38,962 bases of DNA, taken from a virus. The stretch spans positions 1-38,962 of the IMG/VR virus record IMGVR_UViG_3300034073_003727. One strand, written 5' to 3'. The position numbers and the translations under genes were made by a program. Below, piece by piece: positions 27,723 to 35,373 of the stretch. The notes under the pieces were generated by a model. The model saw nothing but the letters and a program-made list of their open reading frames with translations. It made no database searches and was not told the DNA's origin. Numbering within the stretch: position 1 is the stretch's first letter; each line of letters starts with the position of its first letter.

Positions 27723-28178
27723 ATGGCAACAAGTTTATTAACAGCGGCTGAAAAATCAGCATTAAACGCCGTTATTGCAGATGTTCACGAAACATTTGCT
27801 CGCGAAATTACTGTATATAAAGATGCTTCAAAAGTTGTTATTATTACAGATCCAAATTTCAATCCACTTTATAATACAGCTGGTCAAACTACTTCAGTTA
27901 TAAATACACCAGTTTATAAAACATTTAAAGCAAGAATTTTATACGAAGATGATTTCAAAAAACAATATTGGAGCGAAGGTCAATTAAATACACAAATCAA
28001 ACTTGAAGCAGTTGTTGGTTCTGTAAGATTAAAAATTACTGCTGAAGATTATGAATATATAAAAGATGCTAGAAGAGTTGATTTAGACGGTAAACGATTT
28101 GTGTTGAATTCATCTTTCAGAGGTCACGGCTTATTTGATAGCCAATATTATACATTATATCTGAAACCTGATCCATGA
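27723..28178 (+). CDS. Neck protein, head-closure / connector type (putative)
   Basis: This 151-residue protein is the first gene of the plus-strand island. An N-terminal helix is followed by a beta barrel-like part. Its features are FKARILYEDDF, a SVRLKITAEDYEYIKDARRV stretch with the 'variable acid, hydrophobic, then D-G-K-R-F' turn (VDLDGKRFVL), and a final YYTLYLKP strand. Small neck or stopper proteins of long-tailed phages have this size and pattern and lie just before the tail completion and tube genes. The stop codon is one base before the next start. The assignment rests on position and general pattern, not on a diagnostic motif. Confidence 0.45.
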   Translation: MATSLLTAAEKSALNAVIADVHETFAREITVYKDASKVVIITDPNFNPLYNTAGQTTSVINTPVYKTFKARILYEDDFKKQYWSEGQLNTQIKLEAVVGSVRLKITAEDYEYIKDARRVDLDGKRFVLNSSFRGHGLFDSQYYTLYLKPDP

Positions 28179-28179
28179 T

Positions 28180-28767
28180 ATGGATAGAGACTTATTAAAA
28201 GCATTAGATCAATTGCATGATGATCCAACTTATACAAAATTTGAAGATAAATTAATAAACGATAAGTTTAATGAAATCAAAAGTGAAATCATTGCTGAAT
28301 TTAATAATCATCCTATAACAAGAGAAATTGATGACGGAATTGATGCGCCAAATTATTCTGGCACATTAAATGGTATCACTAATTTATATTCTTTTATTGG
28401 TTTTAATTCAGGAGATGATCCAATAGCACCAATAAGAATGATATTAAATAAATCTAATTTCAGAATAATAAGACAAAAAAAAGGTAGCGTATCAACTGTT
28501 GTATTTGAAATACCAACAGCCGCGCAAATATTTGCCGAAACACCTATGCCTTGGGCTGTTGGCAGAAGCTGGGCAAAAGGTATTGAAACAGGAATCTCTG
28601 GTCTCGGCTATTATTTAAAAAAAGCAAGAAATAGCCGATCTGGACTTGGCGTTCAATCTCAAAAACAAATTAGACAAGGTGTAGTATTTAGAAATACAAA
28701 ATATATTTCTGATCTAATAAATAGATATAATGTAAAAATTAAGAATTTAGAAAAATTAGTAATATGA
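28180..28767 (+). CDS. Tail completion / neck protein (putative)
   Basis: The product has 195 residues. The central pattern HPITREIDDGIDAPNYSGTL, followed directly by NGITNLYSFIGF, is the kind of F..HP.T.E...G..A.N.SGTL.G..NL.SFIGF signature I associate with small neck/tail completion proteins of marine-type phages. The C-terminal half is basic (KKARNSRSGLG and the RYNVKIKNLEKL end), in keeping with a ring next to DNA. It overlaps the next gene by 4 bases (ATGA), so the two are translationally coupled. The exact role (tail terminator or head-tail joining) cannot be settled from sequence alone. Confidence 0.5.
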   Translation: MDRDLLKALDQLHDDPTYTKFEDKLINDKFNEIKSEIIAEFNNHPITREIDDGIDAPNYSGTLNGITNLYSFIGFNSGDDPIAPIRMILNKSNFRIIRQKKGSVSTVVFEIPTAAQIFAETPMPWAVGRSWAKGIETGISGLGYYLKKARNSRSGLGVQSQKQIRQGVVFRNTKYISDLINRYNVKIKNLEKLVI

Positions 28768-29624
28768 AACCGGTATTTTCACATGACGTATTAAATAGTT
28801 TCTTTTTGTGGTTCGATAATTTTGCAATGAAAAAGGGAGACGCTTATGTAAGTTATACTACAAAATTGTATCCAATGACTGACGATAGAATTGGCGGAGG
28901 CAGAGTCATCTATTCGTCTCCATATAAACAATGGGTATATGATAAAAGCATAACAGGAGCAACTATACCATCTGGCTTTACTATAAATGGATCTTTTGTT
29001 CCAACAGGAACAAGCGGCATGTCAATTGATTTTGATAATGGTAGAATCTTATTTAATAGTGGAGTTTCAAATAAATTAGATATTTCGGGAACTTATACTG
29101 TTAAAGAGTTTAATAGTTATGTAACTGATCAACCAGAAGATAATTTGATCATTGAAGGTAAATTTGAATTAAATAGCAGATTCACTGTTACTGAAACAGG
29201 CATTGCCCCTTATAACCCTGTCACACCAGCAATATTTGCTTCAATTGAAAATACACATAATACTCCTTTCGCATTTGGTGGCGAAGATGAAACTAATTGT
29301 AATGTCAAATTAGTTGCTTTTTGCGAAAGTTTATATCAACTAGATGGTTTATTAAGTGTATTTTCTGATTCATTTAATGAGTGTTTTAGTTTGATACCAA
29401 TGACTAAACATCCATTGGGTGAGTTTGGCGCAATTAAAACTGGATTATATCCAACTGGATATGATTACAATTCTACAAGCACAGCTTATAATGCAAATAA
29501 ATTATTTATCTATCACGTCGAAACTTCAAAAATTCGTGATAGCGTTTTAAAAGAATTAAATCCAACAATACACATTGGTTTCTTGGATTTTGATATAAAA
29601 GCGTATCGTTATCCAAGATTATAA
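28764..29624 (+). CDS. Virion protein of the neck/tail-tube operon, function unknown
   Basis: This 286-residue protein is coupled to the preceding gene by an ATGA overlap and is followed by the tube gene after 58 bases. It is a soluble alpha/beta protein with no signal peptide. The most distinctive stretch is PAIFASIENTHNTPFAFGGE (about residues 151-170), followed by VKLVAFCESLYQLDGLLSVF. The conserved-looking interior helix and strand suggest a structural ring protein, possibly a tail terminator, but I recognise no diagnostic motif. The two segments NLIIEGKFELNSRF and IHIGFLDFDIKAYRYP look like edge strands of a beta sheet. Confidence 0.45.
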   Translation: MKPVFSHDVLNSFFLWFDNFAMKKGDAYVSYTTKLYPMTDDRIGGGRVIYSSPYKQWVYDKSITGATIPSGFTINGSFVPTGTSGMSIDFDNGRILFNSGVSNKLDISGTYTVKEFNSYVTDQPEDNLIIEGKFELNSRFTVTETGIAPYNPVTPAIFASIENTHNTPFAFGGEDETNCNVKLVAFCESLYQLDGLLSVFSDSFNECFSLIPMTKHPLGEFGAIKTGLYPTGYDYNSTSTAYNANKLFIYHVETSKIRDSVLKELNPTIHIGFLDFDIKAYRYPRL

Positions 29625-29682
29625 TTTCACATTATTATTTATCTACTGTAAAAAAGATTAACATTTTAACAAATAAAACTAT

Positions 29683-30939
29683 ATGGCAAGAAATCGTGTA
29701 ATATATCAAAGTCAAGCTTTATTTATCGCTCCAACTTCTACTGGAGCACAAGTTTCTGGTAAGTCTAACGCTGCCACTGGACCTTATGGCCCAACAACAA
29801 GTGCAGATTTAGTTGGTGGCTCGGGTTTACTTAAGAAATTAGATCGTGTACAAAGCTGCAATTTTAACTTTACAATTAATCGTCAAGACATAAATGAATT
29901 CGGTAAACTAGCTCGTTTAGATTCTATTGTTATGGAATCTCCAACAGTTGGTTTAGATTTCAGCTACTATGTAACTGACGGCTTGAATGAAAGATTACTT
30001 GGTTTTAATATTACAGGTGGTGGCAATGATACTTCTACAGTATTAAATGCCCAATCTGTTTCAGGATTATTAGCTGATCTAGAAGGCAACAATTATTATA
30101 TTCTTACCGTACAAGAAGGTGAAGACGTTGTAGGAACAGCTTCCTCAACACCACCCGCCAGCACAAATACAATTGTTGGTATCGGTAACGGATTTATCAG
30201 CGAATACTCTTTTGAAGCTGCTGTGGGTGCAATTCCTACAGCTTCAGTTACTGTTGAAGGTTTCAATATTAAAGCTGATGCTGGTGTTGGAAATGCCGCT
30301 GGAGCTATCACAGGAACATCACCAGCAATTGATATTACTGCATCTCCTGCTACAAAATTAACCAGCTTGGCAACTGCTTATGCTTTATCAGGCGCATTTT
30401 CAACTGGTTCTTCACAAGTTACAGCATTACGCCCCGGCGATATTGTACTATCATTACCTTCTACAAGCGATGGTTTTTCAGACATAAATGGTGCTGGTTC
30501 AGCACATATTCAGTCATTTTCATTCACACTACCACTAAGCAGAACAGTTCTACAAAGACTAGGAAATACATTCGGTTTCGCAAGAGTTGTCGATGTACCA
30601 ATAAATGTTGATGTTACAATCAATGCAATCGTTTCAGAATTAAGCACTAAAAATATATTTGATAATCTTTGTTCTGCTGACAAACGCAATATGCAAATCC
30701 TACTTAAAGATTGCAATAGCGCTAATAGACTTTGGTTTGGCATTTCTGGCGCTATATTCCAATCTGAAACTTATTCTCAGAACTTAGGAGATAATCAAAC
30801 TGTTGATTTAACTTATACAGTTCAAATCGGTGGTGCAAACGATATCGAAAATGGTATCTTTATGTCAGGTTCATTCACAGCGGACGAGATTGTAAATAAC
30901 TTCTTCAAGCTTGGTACAGCTAAAACTGGTATCATCTAA
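29683..30939 (+). CDS. Major tail tube protein
   Basis: The product has 418 residues. It starts MARNRVIYQSQALFIAPTST and is beta-rich throughout, with an NFTINRQDINEFGKLARLDS strand pair and the central YSFEAAVGAIPTASVTVEGF motif. The C-terminal half has TYSQNLGDNQTVDLTYTVQI and ends with a small Gly-containing tail. Its length, its place after the neck genes and its strong terminator (implying a highly expressed last gene) suit the major tail protein. Two minus-strand tip genes (16,045 and 13,505) share its landmark motifs. Residues about 155-285 (Ala/Thr/Gly-rich) may be an extra surface domain. Confidence 0.72.
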   Translation: MARNRVIYQSQALFIAPTSTGAQVSGKSNAATGPYGPTTSADLVGGSGLLKKLDRVQSCNFNFTINRQDINEFGKLARLDSIVMESPTVGLDFSYYVTDGLNERLLGFNITGGGNDTSTVLNAQSVSGLLADLEGNNYYILTVQEGEDVVGTASSTPPASTNTIVGIGNGFISEYSFEAAVGAIPTASVTVEGFNIKADAGVGNAAGAITGTSPAIDITASPATKLTSLATAYALSGAFSTGSSQVTALRPGDIVLSLPSTSDGFSDINGAGSAHIQSFSFTLPLSRTVLQRLGNTFGFARVVDVPINVDVTINAIVSELSTKNIFDNLCSADKRNMQILLKDCNSANRLWFGISGAIFQSETYSQNLGDNQTVDLTYTVQIGGANDIENGIFMSGSFTADEIVNNFFKLGTAKTGII

Positions 30940-30954
30940 AAAGTATAAACAAAG

Positions 30955-30983
30955 AAACCCCAGTCGAAAGACTGGGGTTTTTT
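30955..30983 (+). terminator. Rho-independent terminator after the tail tube gene
   Basis: A perfect 11-bp stem pairs 30955-30965 (AAACCCCAGTC) with 30970-30980 around a GAAA tetraloop, followed by a T run to 30983. It begins 16 bases after the tube-protein stop codon. The converging minus-strand gene ends at 31005. Read in that direction the hairpin is followed by a T-rich TTTCTTTGTTT, so it may terminate both operons. Confidence 0.93.
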
Positions 30984-31004
30984 ATTATCTATATTTAATT
31001 TATA

Positions 31005-31520
31005 TCAAAGATAATTTCCATATCCATAAGGATAATAGAAATAACCAGATCCAGTATATAATGGCGAACCATCTTCACCAGCAACTTGAACTGGTGCTGC
31101 TTGATAAATTGTATATGAAGTAATTAGCTTATCCAATTCTTGCATAGCATCATTAGCTAATGTACGATAAGTTTTAGCTAATTCGTTTTTATTTGTTCTA
31201 GTAATAGCTGTATCACCTTCGCGCAAAGAGATAAAATCAACAGCTGAATCAACACCACGTAACACTTGGCGTGTTTTTTTGGTATAAAACTCATACAAAT
31301 ACATTTGCTTATATATTGCGCGTTCTTCTTGTCTGAAAGCTCCAGATGGCATAAAGTTGCCATTCTCCACTTCAAAAGATGAATATATTCTATTATTTAA
31401 TTGACCAACATTATTGGCCAACCAGCCACTAATAAAATAAAATTGCGCATAACCGCTATCATATTCAAATTCATTAGCAAAAATTTCATCAGCCAAATCA
31501 TGTACACTATATGTTACCAT
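31005..31520 (-). CDS. Virion-type protein, unknown function
   Basis: This 171-residue protein ends just before the shared terminator, so it is the last gene of the right-hand minus operon. Its features are an N-terminal helix (SVHDLADEIFANEFE), ISGWLANNVGQLNNRIYSSF, helices with QEERAIYKQMYLYEFYTKK, and a Tyr/Gly-rich C-terminal tail (GYFYYPYGYGNYL). This helical core with a WL..N.G.LN..IY motif is reminiscent of small structural proteins found with fibre genes in marine phages, but I cannot assign a function. The leader (GTGTAATTATATGT) resembles those of other starts in the window. Confidence 0.5.
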   Translation of the reverse strand: MVTYSVHDLADEIFANEFEYDSGYAQFYFISGWLANNVGQLNNRIYSSFEVENGNFMPSGAFRQEERAIYKQMYLYEFYTKKTRQVLRGVDSAVDFISLREGDTAITRTNKNELAKTYRTLANDAMQELDKLITSYTIYQAAPVQVAGEDGSPLYTGSGYFYYPYGYGNYL

Positions 31521-31537
31521 ACATATAATTACACTTA

Positions 31538-32083
31538 TTAGATATAAACAGAACCAGATGTGTACAAATATCCATCTCCGGTAATAGTAAATTCGTTATT
31601 GCTTACGACTACTGAATAAACTCCAGTTTGTGATTCTACAGCGTTAGAAACAGTATAACTATCAGATGTTGCGCCGATTATTTCTATTCCATCTTTGTTC
31701 CATTGGTATGAAAAACTTCCTGTTGGGTACGATTCAACAGCACAACTAAATACATAATCGGCAACACCGGTATAAAGATTAAATTGAGGAGGCTGAGTAA
31801 ATTTTAAATAATGTCTCCAATCTAAACCAACTTTGCGCAATATAACATCTGAAAGATATTTATAATCTTGTTCATCTGTTTGATCGCACGGCCAATTTTG
31901 CCAGTCGTCACCGTCAATACGTACATATTGACCATCAAACGGTAAACCATTTGGATTAATCATTTCAACCCATAAACAAGGCCCACGAAGTGGACCCATA
32001 AAATCGAAATTTCCTAATATAGCTTTTAAACTTGCAACATTTTTTTCAGCTGTTGGCTGAGTTTCTATATAAACTGTCTCCAT
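31538..32083 (-). CDS. Virion protein with C-terminal Ig-like domain
   Basis: The product has 181 residues. Residues about 1-100 form a compact unknown domain with Trp-rich motifs (LWVEMINPNG and DGDDWQNWPCDQTDEQDYKY). Residues about 103-181 show an Ig-like fold: CAVESYPTGSFSYQWNKDG, an IIGATSDSYTVSN strand pair, then GVYSVVVSN. The cysteine, the W about 14 residues later and the G-x-Y-x-V-x-V strand are the usual landmarks. Ig-like domains on phage virion proteins are linked to weak carbohydrate or surface binding. An AT-rich gap of 41 bases with a TATATAGTGTAAT stretch precedes the start. Confidence 0.7.
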   Translation of the reverse strand: METVYIETQPTAEKNVASLKAILGNFDFMGPLRGPCLWVEMINPNGLPFDGQYVRIDGDDWQNWPCDQTDEQDYKYLSDVILRKVGLDWRHYLKFTQPPQFNLYTGVADYVFSCAVESYPTGSFSYQWNKDGIEIIGATSDSYTVSNAVESQTGVYSVVVSNNEFTITGDGYLYTSGSVYI

Positions 32084-32124
32084 ATTTATTTATTACACTA
32101 TATAAAAATAGATAGAAGTAAATA

Positions 32125-32838
32125 TTAAATACCAAATCTACCGCGAGTAGCATTGAAGTTTTGAAGAACTTCTGAAGAAGATAATGCTTTATTATATAAT
32201 CGCGCTATACTCACACTACCATCAACAGAGTAATTTGTGCCAGATCCACTAAATAAAAAATAATCAGCAGTATTATAAGTTCTTAAAGTTTTCGTCAATG
32301 TTGTTGAAACACCAAGTTGCGATCCATTATAATACATTAAAGCTATATTTTGAGCTTCATTAACAACAAGAACCAAATGAACAAATGTCTGAACGTTTGA
32401 CGCTATTGTATAAGCAGTATTTCCTGAAGCATTTCCCACATATTGAACAGTATTATCACTATACCATATAACTGGATTTATAATTGATAATCCTGATTGC
32501 TGAAAACCAGTATGATATCCCCTTCTACCAAACATGTATCCATTAGATGCACCCGGAACAGCGCCTAATGGTTTAAACCAACATTCATATGTATGGTTAT
32601 TACCGTCATTTGTTAAATTTTGCAAATAAGAATTAGAGCCGCCAAACCAAATATATTGGTTCAAAGAAGTCGCTGTAAAAGCATTATTATCATATGTAAC
32701 TAAGCTTGTATCTGTAGAGATTTTTGATGCTCCTGATAAATCATTCCAAGCTGTACCAGAACCTGAATAACTTTTTCTATCTGCCGCATCTAAATGTAAT
32801 ACTAATCCATCTCTTACTATTTTAGGTCCATATTGCAT
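32125..32838 (-). CDS. LamG-family (concanavalin-like) virion protein 1
   Basis: The product has 237 residues. It opens with the conserved GPKIVRDGLVLHLDAADRKS motif followed by YSGSGTAWNDLSG, and ends IARLYNKALSSSEVLQNFNA then RGRFGI. This beginning and end bracket a variable core of beta strands (such as TYECWFKP and FVHLVLVVNE), as in laminin-G/concanavalin-like lectin domains of phage adhesins. It stands alone, with no anchor or collagen part. It is one of four full-length members in tandem, probably binding surface glycans. It begins 6 bases after the end of member 2. Confidence 0.75.
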   Translation of the reverse strand: MQYGPKIVRDGLVLHLDAADRKSYSGSGTAWNDLSGASKISTDTSLVTYDNNAFTATSLNQYIWFGGSNSYLQNLTNDGNNHTYECWFKPLGAVPGASNGYMFGRRGYHTGFQQSGLSIINPVIWYSDNTVQYVGNASGNTAYTIASNVQTFVHLVLVVNEAQNIALMYYNGSQLGVSTTLTKTLRTYNTADYFLFSGSGTNYSVDGSVSIARLYNKALSSSEVLQNFNATRGRFGI

Positions 32839-32844
32839 AAAAAA

Positions 32845-33543
32845 TTAAATATTAAAACGTTTGCGAACAGCATTAAAATTTTGAGATATTTCAGAAGTAG
32901 ACAATGCTCTATTATACATTCTTACTATAGCTATATTTCCTGACCAATATAAATTAGCTCCAGCTGTATTTCTTCCTATGTTTAAATTTACACTAGCATT
33001 AGAAACGGAACCAGATGGAGCAGTTGTAGAGCCCGCTAAAACAGTATTTTTATAAGCCCTCATAGAAACTCCTCTTTCTATTAAGCCTACAACTTGAAAC
33101 CATTCTCCAACGCTATAACCAGCAGCACTCACAAAAGATCTAGCAGCAGTGGGATTTATAGTAAATGTTAAACCAGAATCAGCGCCAAAAAAAGCAAATC
33201 CAGCACTTCCGACAGCGTCGCTATCTCCTCCTTTACCTAATAATCTTAAATTTGTAGTCGCATTAGTAGAACGAGTTGCCCAGATTTCAATTGTAAAATT
33301 TCCAGTTCCAAAATTAATAGAACTACCATTACCACAATCTACATAATCATTTGAAGCATCTAAATTAAAATACCCCCCGTTAGAATTAGAAAAAGTTGGG
33401 CTACCACTTATTGTGCCATTATTTGCATTTGTAGTTAAATCGTTCCAAAACGTTCCACTCCCTAAATAACTTTTTCTATCCGCAGCGTCTAAGCATAAAA
33501 TTAATCCATCTCTTACTATTTTTGGTCCATTAATTCCTGCCAT
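32845..33543 (-). CDS. LamG-family virion protein 2
   Basis: The product has 232 residues. It shares the family's ends with its neighbours: NGPKIVRDGLILCLDAADRK, then SYLGSGTFWNDL, and at the C-terminus IVRMYNRALSTSEISQNFNA then RKRFNI. Its core differs: IEIWATRSTNATTNLRLLGK and FQVVGLIERGVSMRAYKN are strand-like and typical of LamG. The first 31 residues and the last four (RFNI) are closest to the deletion relic at 34,245. It starts 20 bases after the end of member 3, with a TATATAGTGTAATATA stretch in that gap. Confidence 0.75.
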   Translation of the reverse strand: MAGINGPKIVRDGLILCLDAADRKSYLGSGTFWNDLTTNANNGTISGSPTFSNSNGGYFNLDASNDYVDCGNGSSINFGTGNFTIEIWATRSTNATTNLRLLGKGGDSDAVGSAGFAFFGADSGLTFTINPTAARSFVSAAGYSVGEWFQVVGLIERGVSMRAYKNTVLAGSTTAPSGSVSNASVNLNIGRNTAGANLYWSGNIAIVRMYNRALSTSEISQNFNAVRKRFNI

Positions 33544-33563
33544 AAAATATATTATATATTACA

Positions 33564-34238
33564 CTATATACCAAAACGCCCACGTAAAGTATTAAAGTTT
33601 TGATCAAGTTCCGATGTCGATAAAACTCTATTGTAAGACGATACGTTTGCGATAAGACCTCTACATGGTCTAGGGGTATTTAAAACGCAAGATCCATTTC
33701 CAAGTACCCCTTGAGCAGCGATAGCAGTATTATAACCTACTGTCACTGAATTAGTGATGCTATTATTTAAAATAATTGTCAATGTTGTTCCATCATAAGT
33801 TGACACTACATTAAACCAAGTATTTAATGCTGGCGCTGTAACAGTAGCCGAAGGGCTTCTACCTAAATGAACTACGTTCAAATTTGTCGAACTAGTATTT
33901 ATTAAAAATCCTGTACTTGTTGCATTATCTGCTCTAGTAGACATAAAAGCATTATCAGCTGTGCTAGATCTTTGAGCCCACAAAGAGACAGTTCTTGGAC
34001 TATCTGCTCCAATCAAATAATTGAATAGAACACCTTGAGGCTGCGTTGCTGCTGTAAAAGATAAGGCTCCTCCATTTATAGAAGAAAAAGTAGCTGCTGT
34101 TATAGTTCCATTTTGAGATGTTCCTGATAATTCAGACCAAACAGTAGCTCCAGAACCTGATAAACTTTTTCGATCTGCTCCATCAACATAAAATATTAAT
34201 CCATTTCTTACTATTTTTGGGCCTCTTTGTGTTGCCAT
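33564..34238 (-). CDS. LamG-family virion protein 3
   Basis: The product has 224 residues. It starts with RGPKIVRNGLIFYVDGADRK, followed by SLSGSGATVWSELSG, and ends IANVSSYNRVLSTSELDQNF then RGRFGI. The middle (RTVSLWAQRSSTADNAFMST, then FNVVSTYDGTTLTIILNN) has the beta-strand rhythm of a LamG sandwich. The start lies six bases beyond the end of the internally deleted relic, which opens the possibility that relic and gene are read in succession. Confidence 0.75.
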   Translation of the reverse strand: MATQRGPKIVRNGLIFYVDGADRKSLSGSGATVWSELSGTSQNGTITAATFSSINGGALSFTAATQPQGVLFNYLIGADSPRTVSLWAQRSSTADNAFMSTRADNATSTGFLINTSSTNLNVVHLGRSPSATVTAPALNTWFNVVSTYDGTTLTIILNNSITNSVTVGYNTAIAAQGVLGNGSCVLNTPRPCRGLIANVSSYNRVLSTSELDQNFNTLRGRFGI

Positions 34239-34244
34239 AAATTT

Positions 34245-34355
34245 TTATATATTAAAACGAACAGTTCCGCTGCTTAAATAGCTTTTTCTATCGGCGGCAT
34301 CTAAACACAATACCAAACCATCAGTTATAATTTTTGGACCTCTATGAAGCGCCAT
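34245..34355 (-). pseudogene. Collapsed LamG gene: 36-codon remnant with both ends kept
   Basis: A short complete frame begins at the ATG at 34353-34355 and ends with TAA at 34245-34247. Its first 31 residues carry the LamG-family N-terminus (RGPKIITDGLVLCLDAADRK, then SYLSSGT). After one extra Val it runs straight into RFNI and the stop, the exact C-terminal end of LamG member 2. The whole core of about 190 residues is missing. Either an internal deletion removed it, or the remnant is an empty slot from which a cassette was lost. A functional peptide cannot be excluded. Confidence 0.75.
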
Positions 34356-34360
34356 AAGTT

Positions 34361-34630
34361 TTAATTAATTACAAAAGGTTTTGTCCATTCACTTGTTGCA
34401 AGAATTTCTATAATTTGATCATAATTGTATGGACCTTCTGCGGTTTTTAAATTGTTTATAAATTTAGGTTTTTTATCAAACCATTTTATAAATGTCTTTG
34501 TGCCGTCAAGACTTTTACGTAATGTTTCTGGAGAGTCTTCATAGACTTCATCGAAATCTATTAAATTAATTTCTGAAACATTGAAGATTAAATAATTTCG
34601 CGCTTTATAATCTGGTGAATTTGGCTTCAT
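34361..34630 (-). CDS. Small conserved-type protein between LamG genes, unknown function
   Basis: This 89-residue soluble protein has no signal peptide. Its features are NYLIFNVSEINLIDFDEVYE, SPETLRKSLDGTKTFIKWFD, then GPYNYDQIIEILATSEWTKP. I recall short proteins of this type (FNVSE..LIDF..V.E.S..T.R.S.DGT.TF.KW, then EGPY...I..IL.T.EWT) beside tail fibre genes in marine phages, but their function is not known to me. Fibre assembly or capping is conceivable. It starts 5 bases after member 4, and the relic follows its stop by 5 bases. Confidence 0.6.
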   Translation of the reverse strand: MKPNSPDYKARNYLIFNVSEINLIDFDEVYEDSPETLRKSLDGTKTFIKWFDKKPKFINNLKTAEGPYNYDQIIEILATSEWTKPFVIN

Positions 34631-34635
34631 ATTAA

Positions 34636-35367
34636 TTATAATCCGAATCTTGTTTTAGTAGCATTGTAATTTTGTAAAACTTCAGTTGCAGTTAATGCTC
34701 TATTATAAATTTTAGTTGAATATATTCTTCCATTCCAAGTATTATGATCACCACCAGAAGTACCAGAATCTCCTAGTTTCAAATAAAGATGTGAAATAAA
34801 TCTTATCGCTCCTGATAACGCAGATGTTGCTCTTTCAACACCGTTTAAATAAACACGGATTGTTGATTGATCATAAGTACCAACTACATATTGATTTGTA
34901 GAATAGTTAAAATAATTTGTTGCGGTTGCAGTACCCGTAGTACCGCTTGAGTTTTGCAAAGCAAACCTAAGATTAATGTTTCCTCCACCGGCATCAACAG
35001 ATAAAACAGGACCAAATGCTGCACCGCTAGTTGGATCTCCAATAAATACTATTGCTCTATTTCCTAAAAAGTAATTACTATAAACCCAAGCGGCTATTGT
35101 AATACCGGAGGTAGAATAAATATTTCCATCTGTGTTTACTGGCCCCACAAGTGCATAATCATCCGTAGCGTCAAAAGTAAATCCACCTCCTGAAGTTGAA
35201 GTCCAAACAGTGCCGTTATATAATGTTAAATTTTTGCCTCTTCCACTTACATCTGACCAAGTAGATGAACCGTCTCTAGGATAAGACCTCAATTGAGATG
35301 CATCCCAATATTCCAATAATCCATTTGTTACTATTTTTATATTACTATCTGTTGCTCCTCTATACAT
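34636..35367 (-). CDS. LamG-family virion protein 4
   Basis: The product has 243 residues and is the most divergent member. It starts with NIKIVTNGLLEYWDASQLRS, followed by YPRDGSSTWSDVSGRGKNL, and ends STKIYNRALTATEVLQNYNA then KTRFGL. The core includes ITIAAWVYSNYFLGNRAIVF and YVVGTYDQSTIRVYLNGVER, typical of a LamG sandwich. It lies 6 bases after the end of the collagen-like fibre gene, so it may act as a lectin partner of that fibre. Confidence 0.75.
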   Translation of the reverse strand: MYRGATDSNIKIVTNGLLEYWDASQLRSYPRDGSSTWSDVSGRGKNLTLYNGTVWTSTSGGGFTFDATDDYALVGPVNTDGNIYSTSGITIAAWVYSNYFLGNRAIVFIGDPTSGAAFGPVLSVDAGGGNINLRFALQNSSGTTGTATATNYFNYSTNQYVVGTYDQSTIRVYLNGVERATSALSGAIRFISHLYLKLGDSGTSGGDHNTWNGRIYSTKIYNRALTATEVLQNYNATKTRFGL

Positions 35368-35373
35368 ATAATA

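Noticed and set aside
27716-27723. TATAAATA as a T4-type late promoter
   Set aside because: The match is exact here and at 2699-2706, but its last base is the A of the start codon. Transcription would begin inside the gene, so a translation-leader role or chance is more likely.
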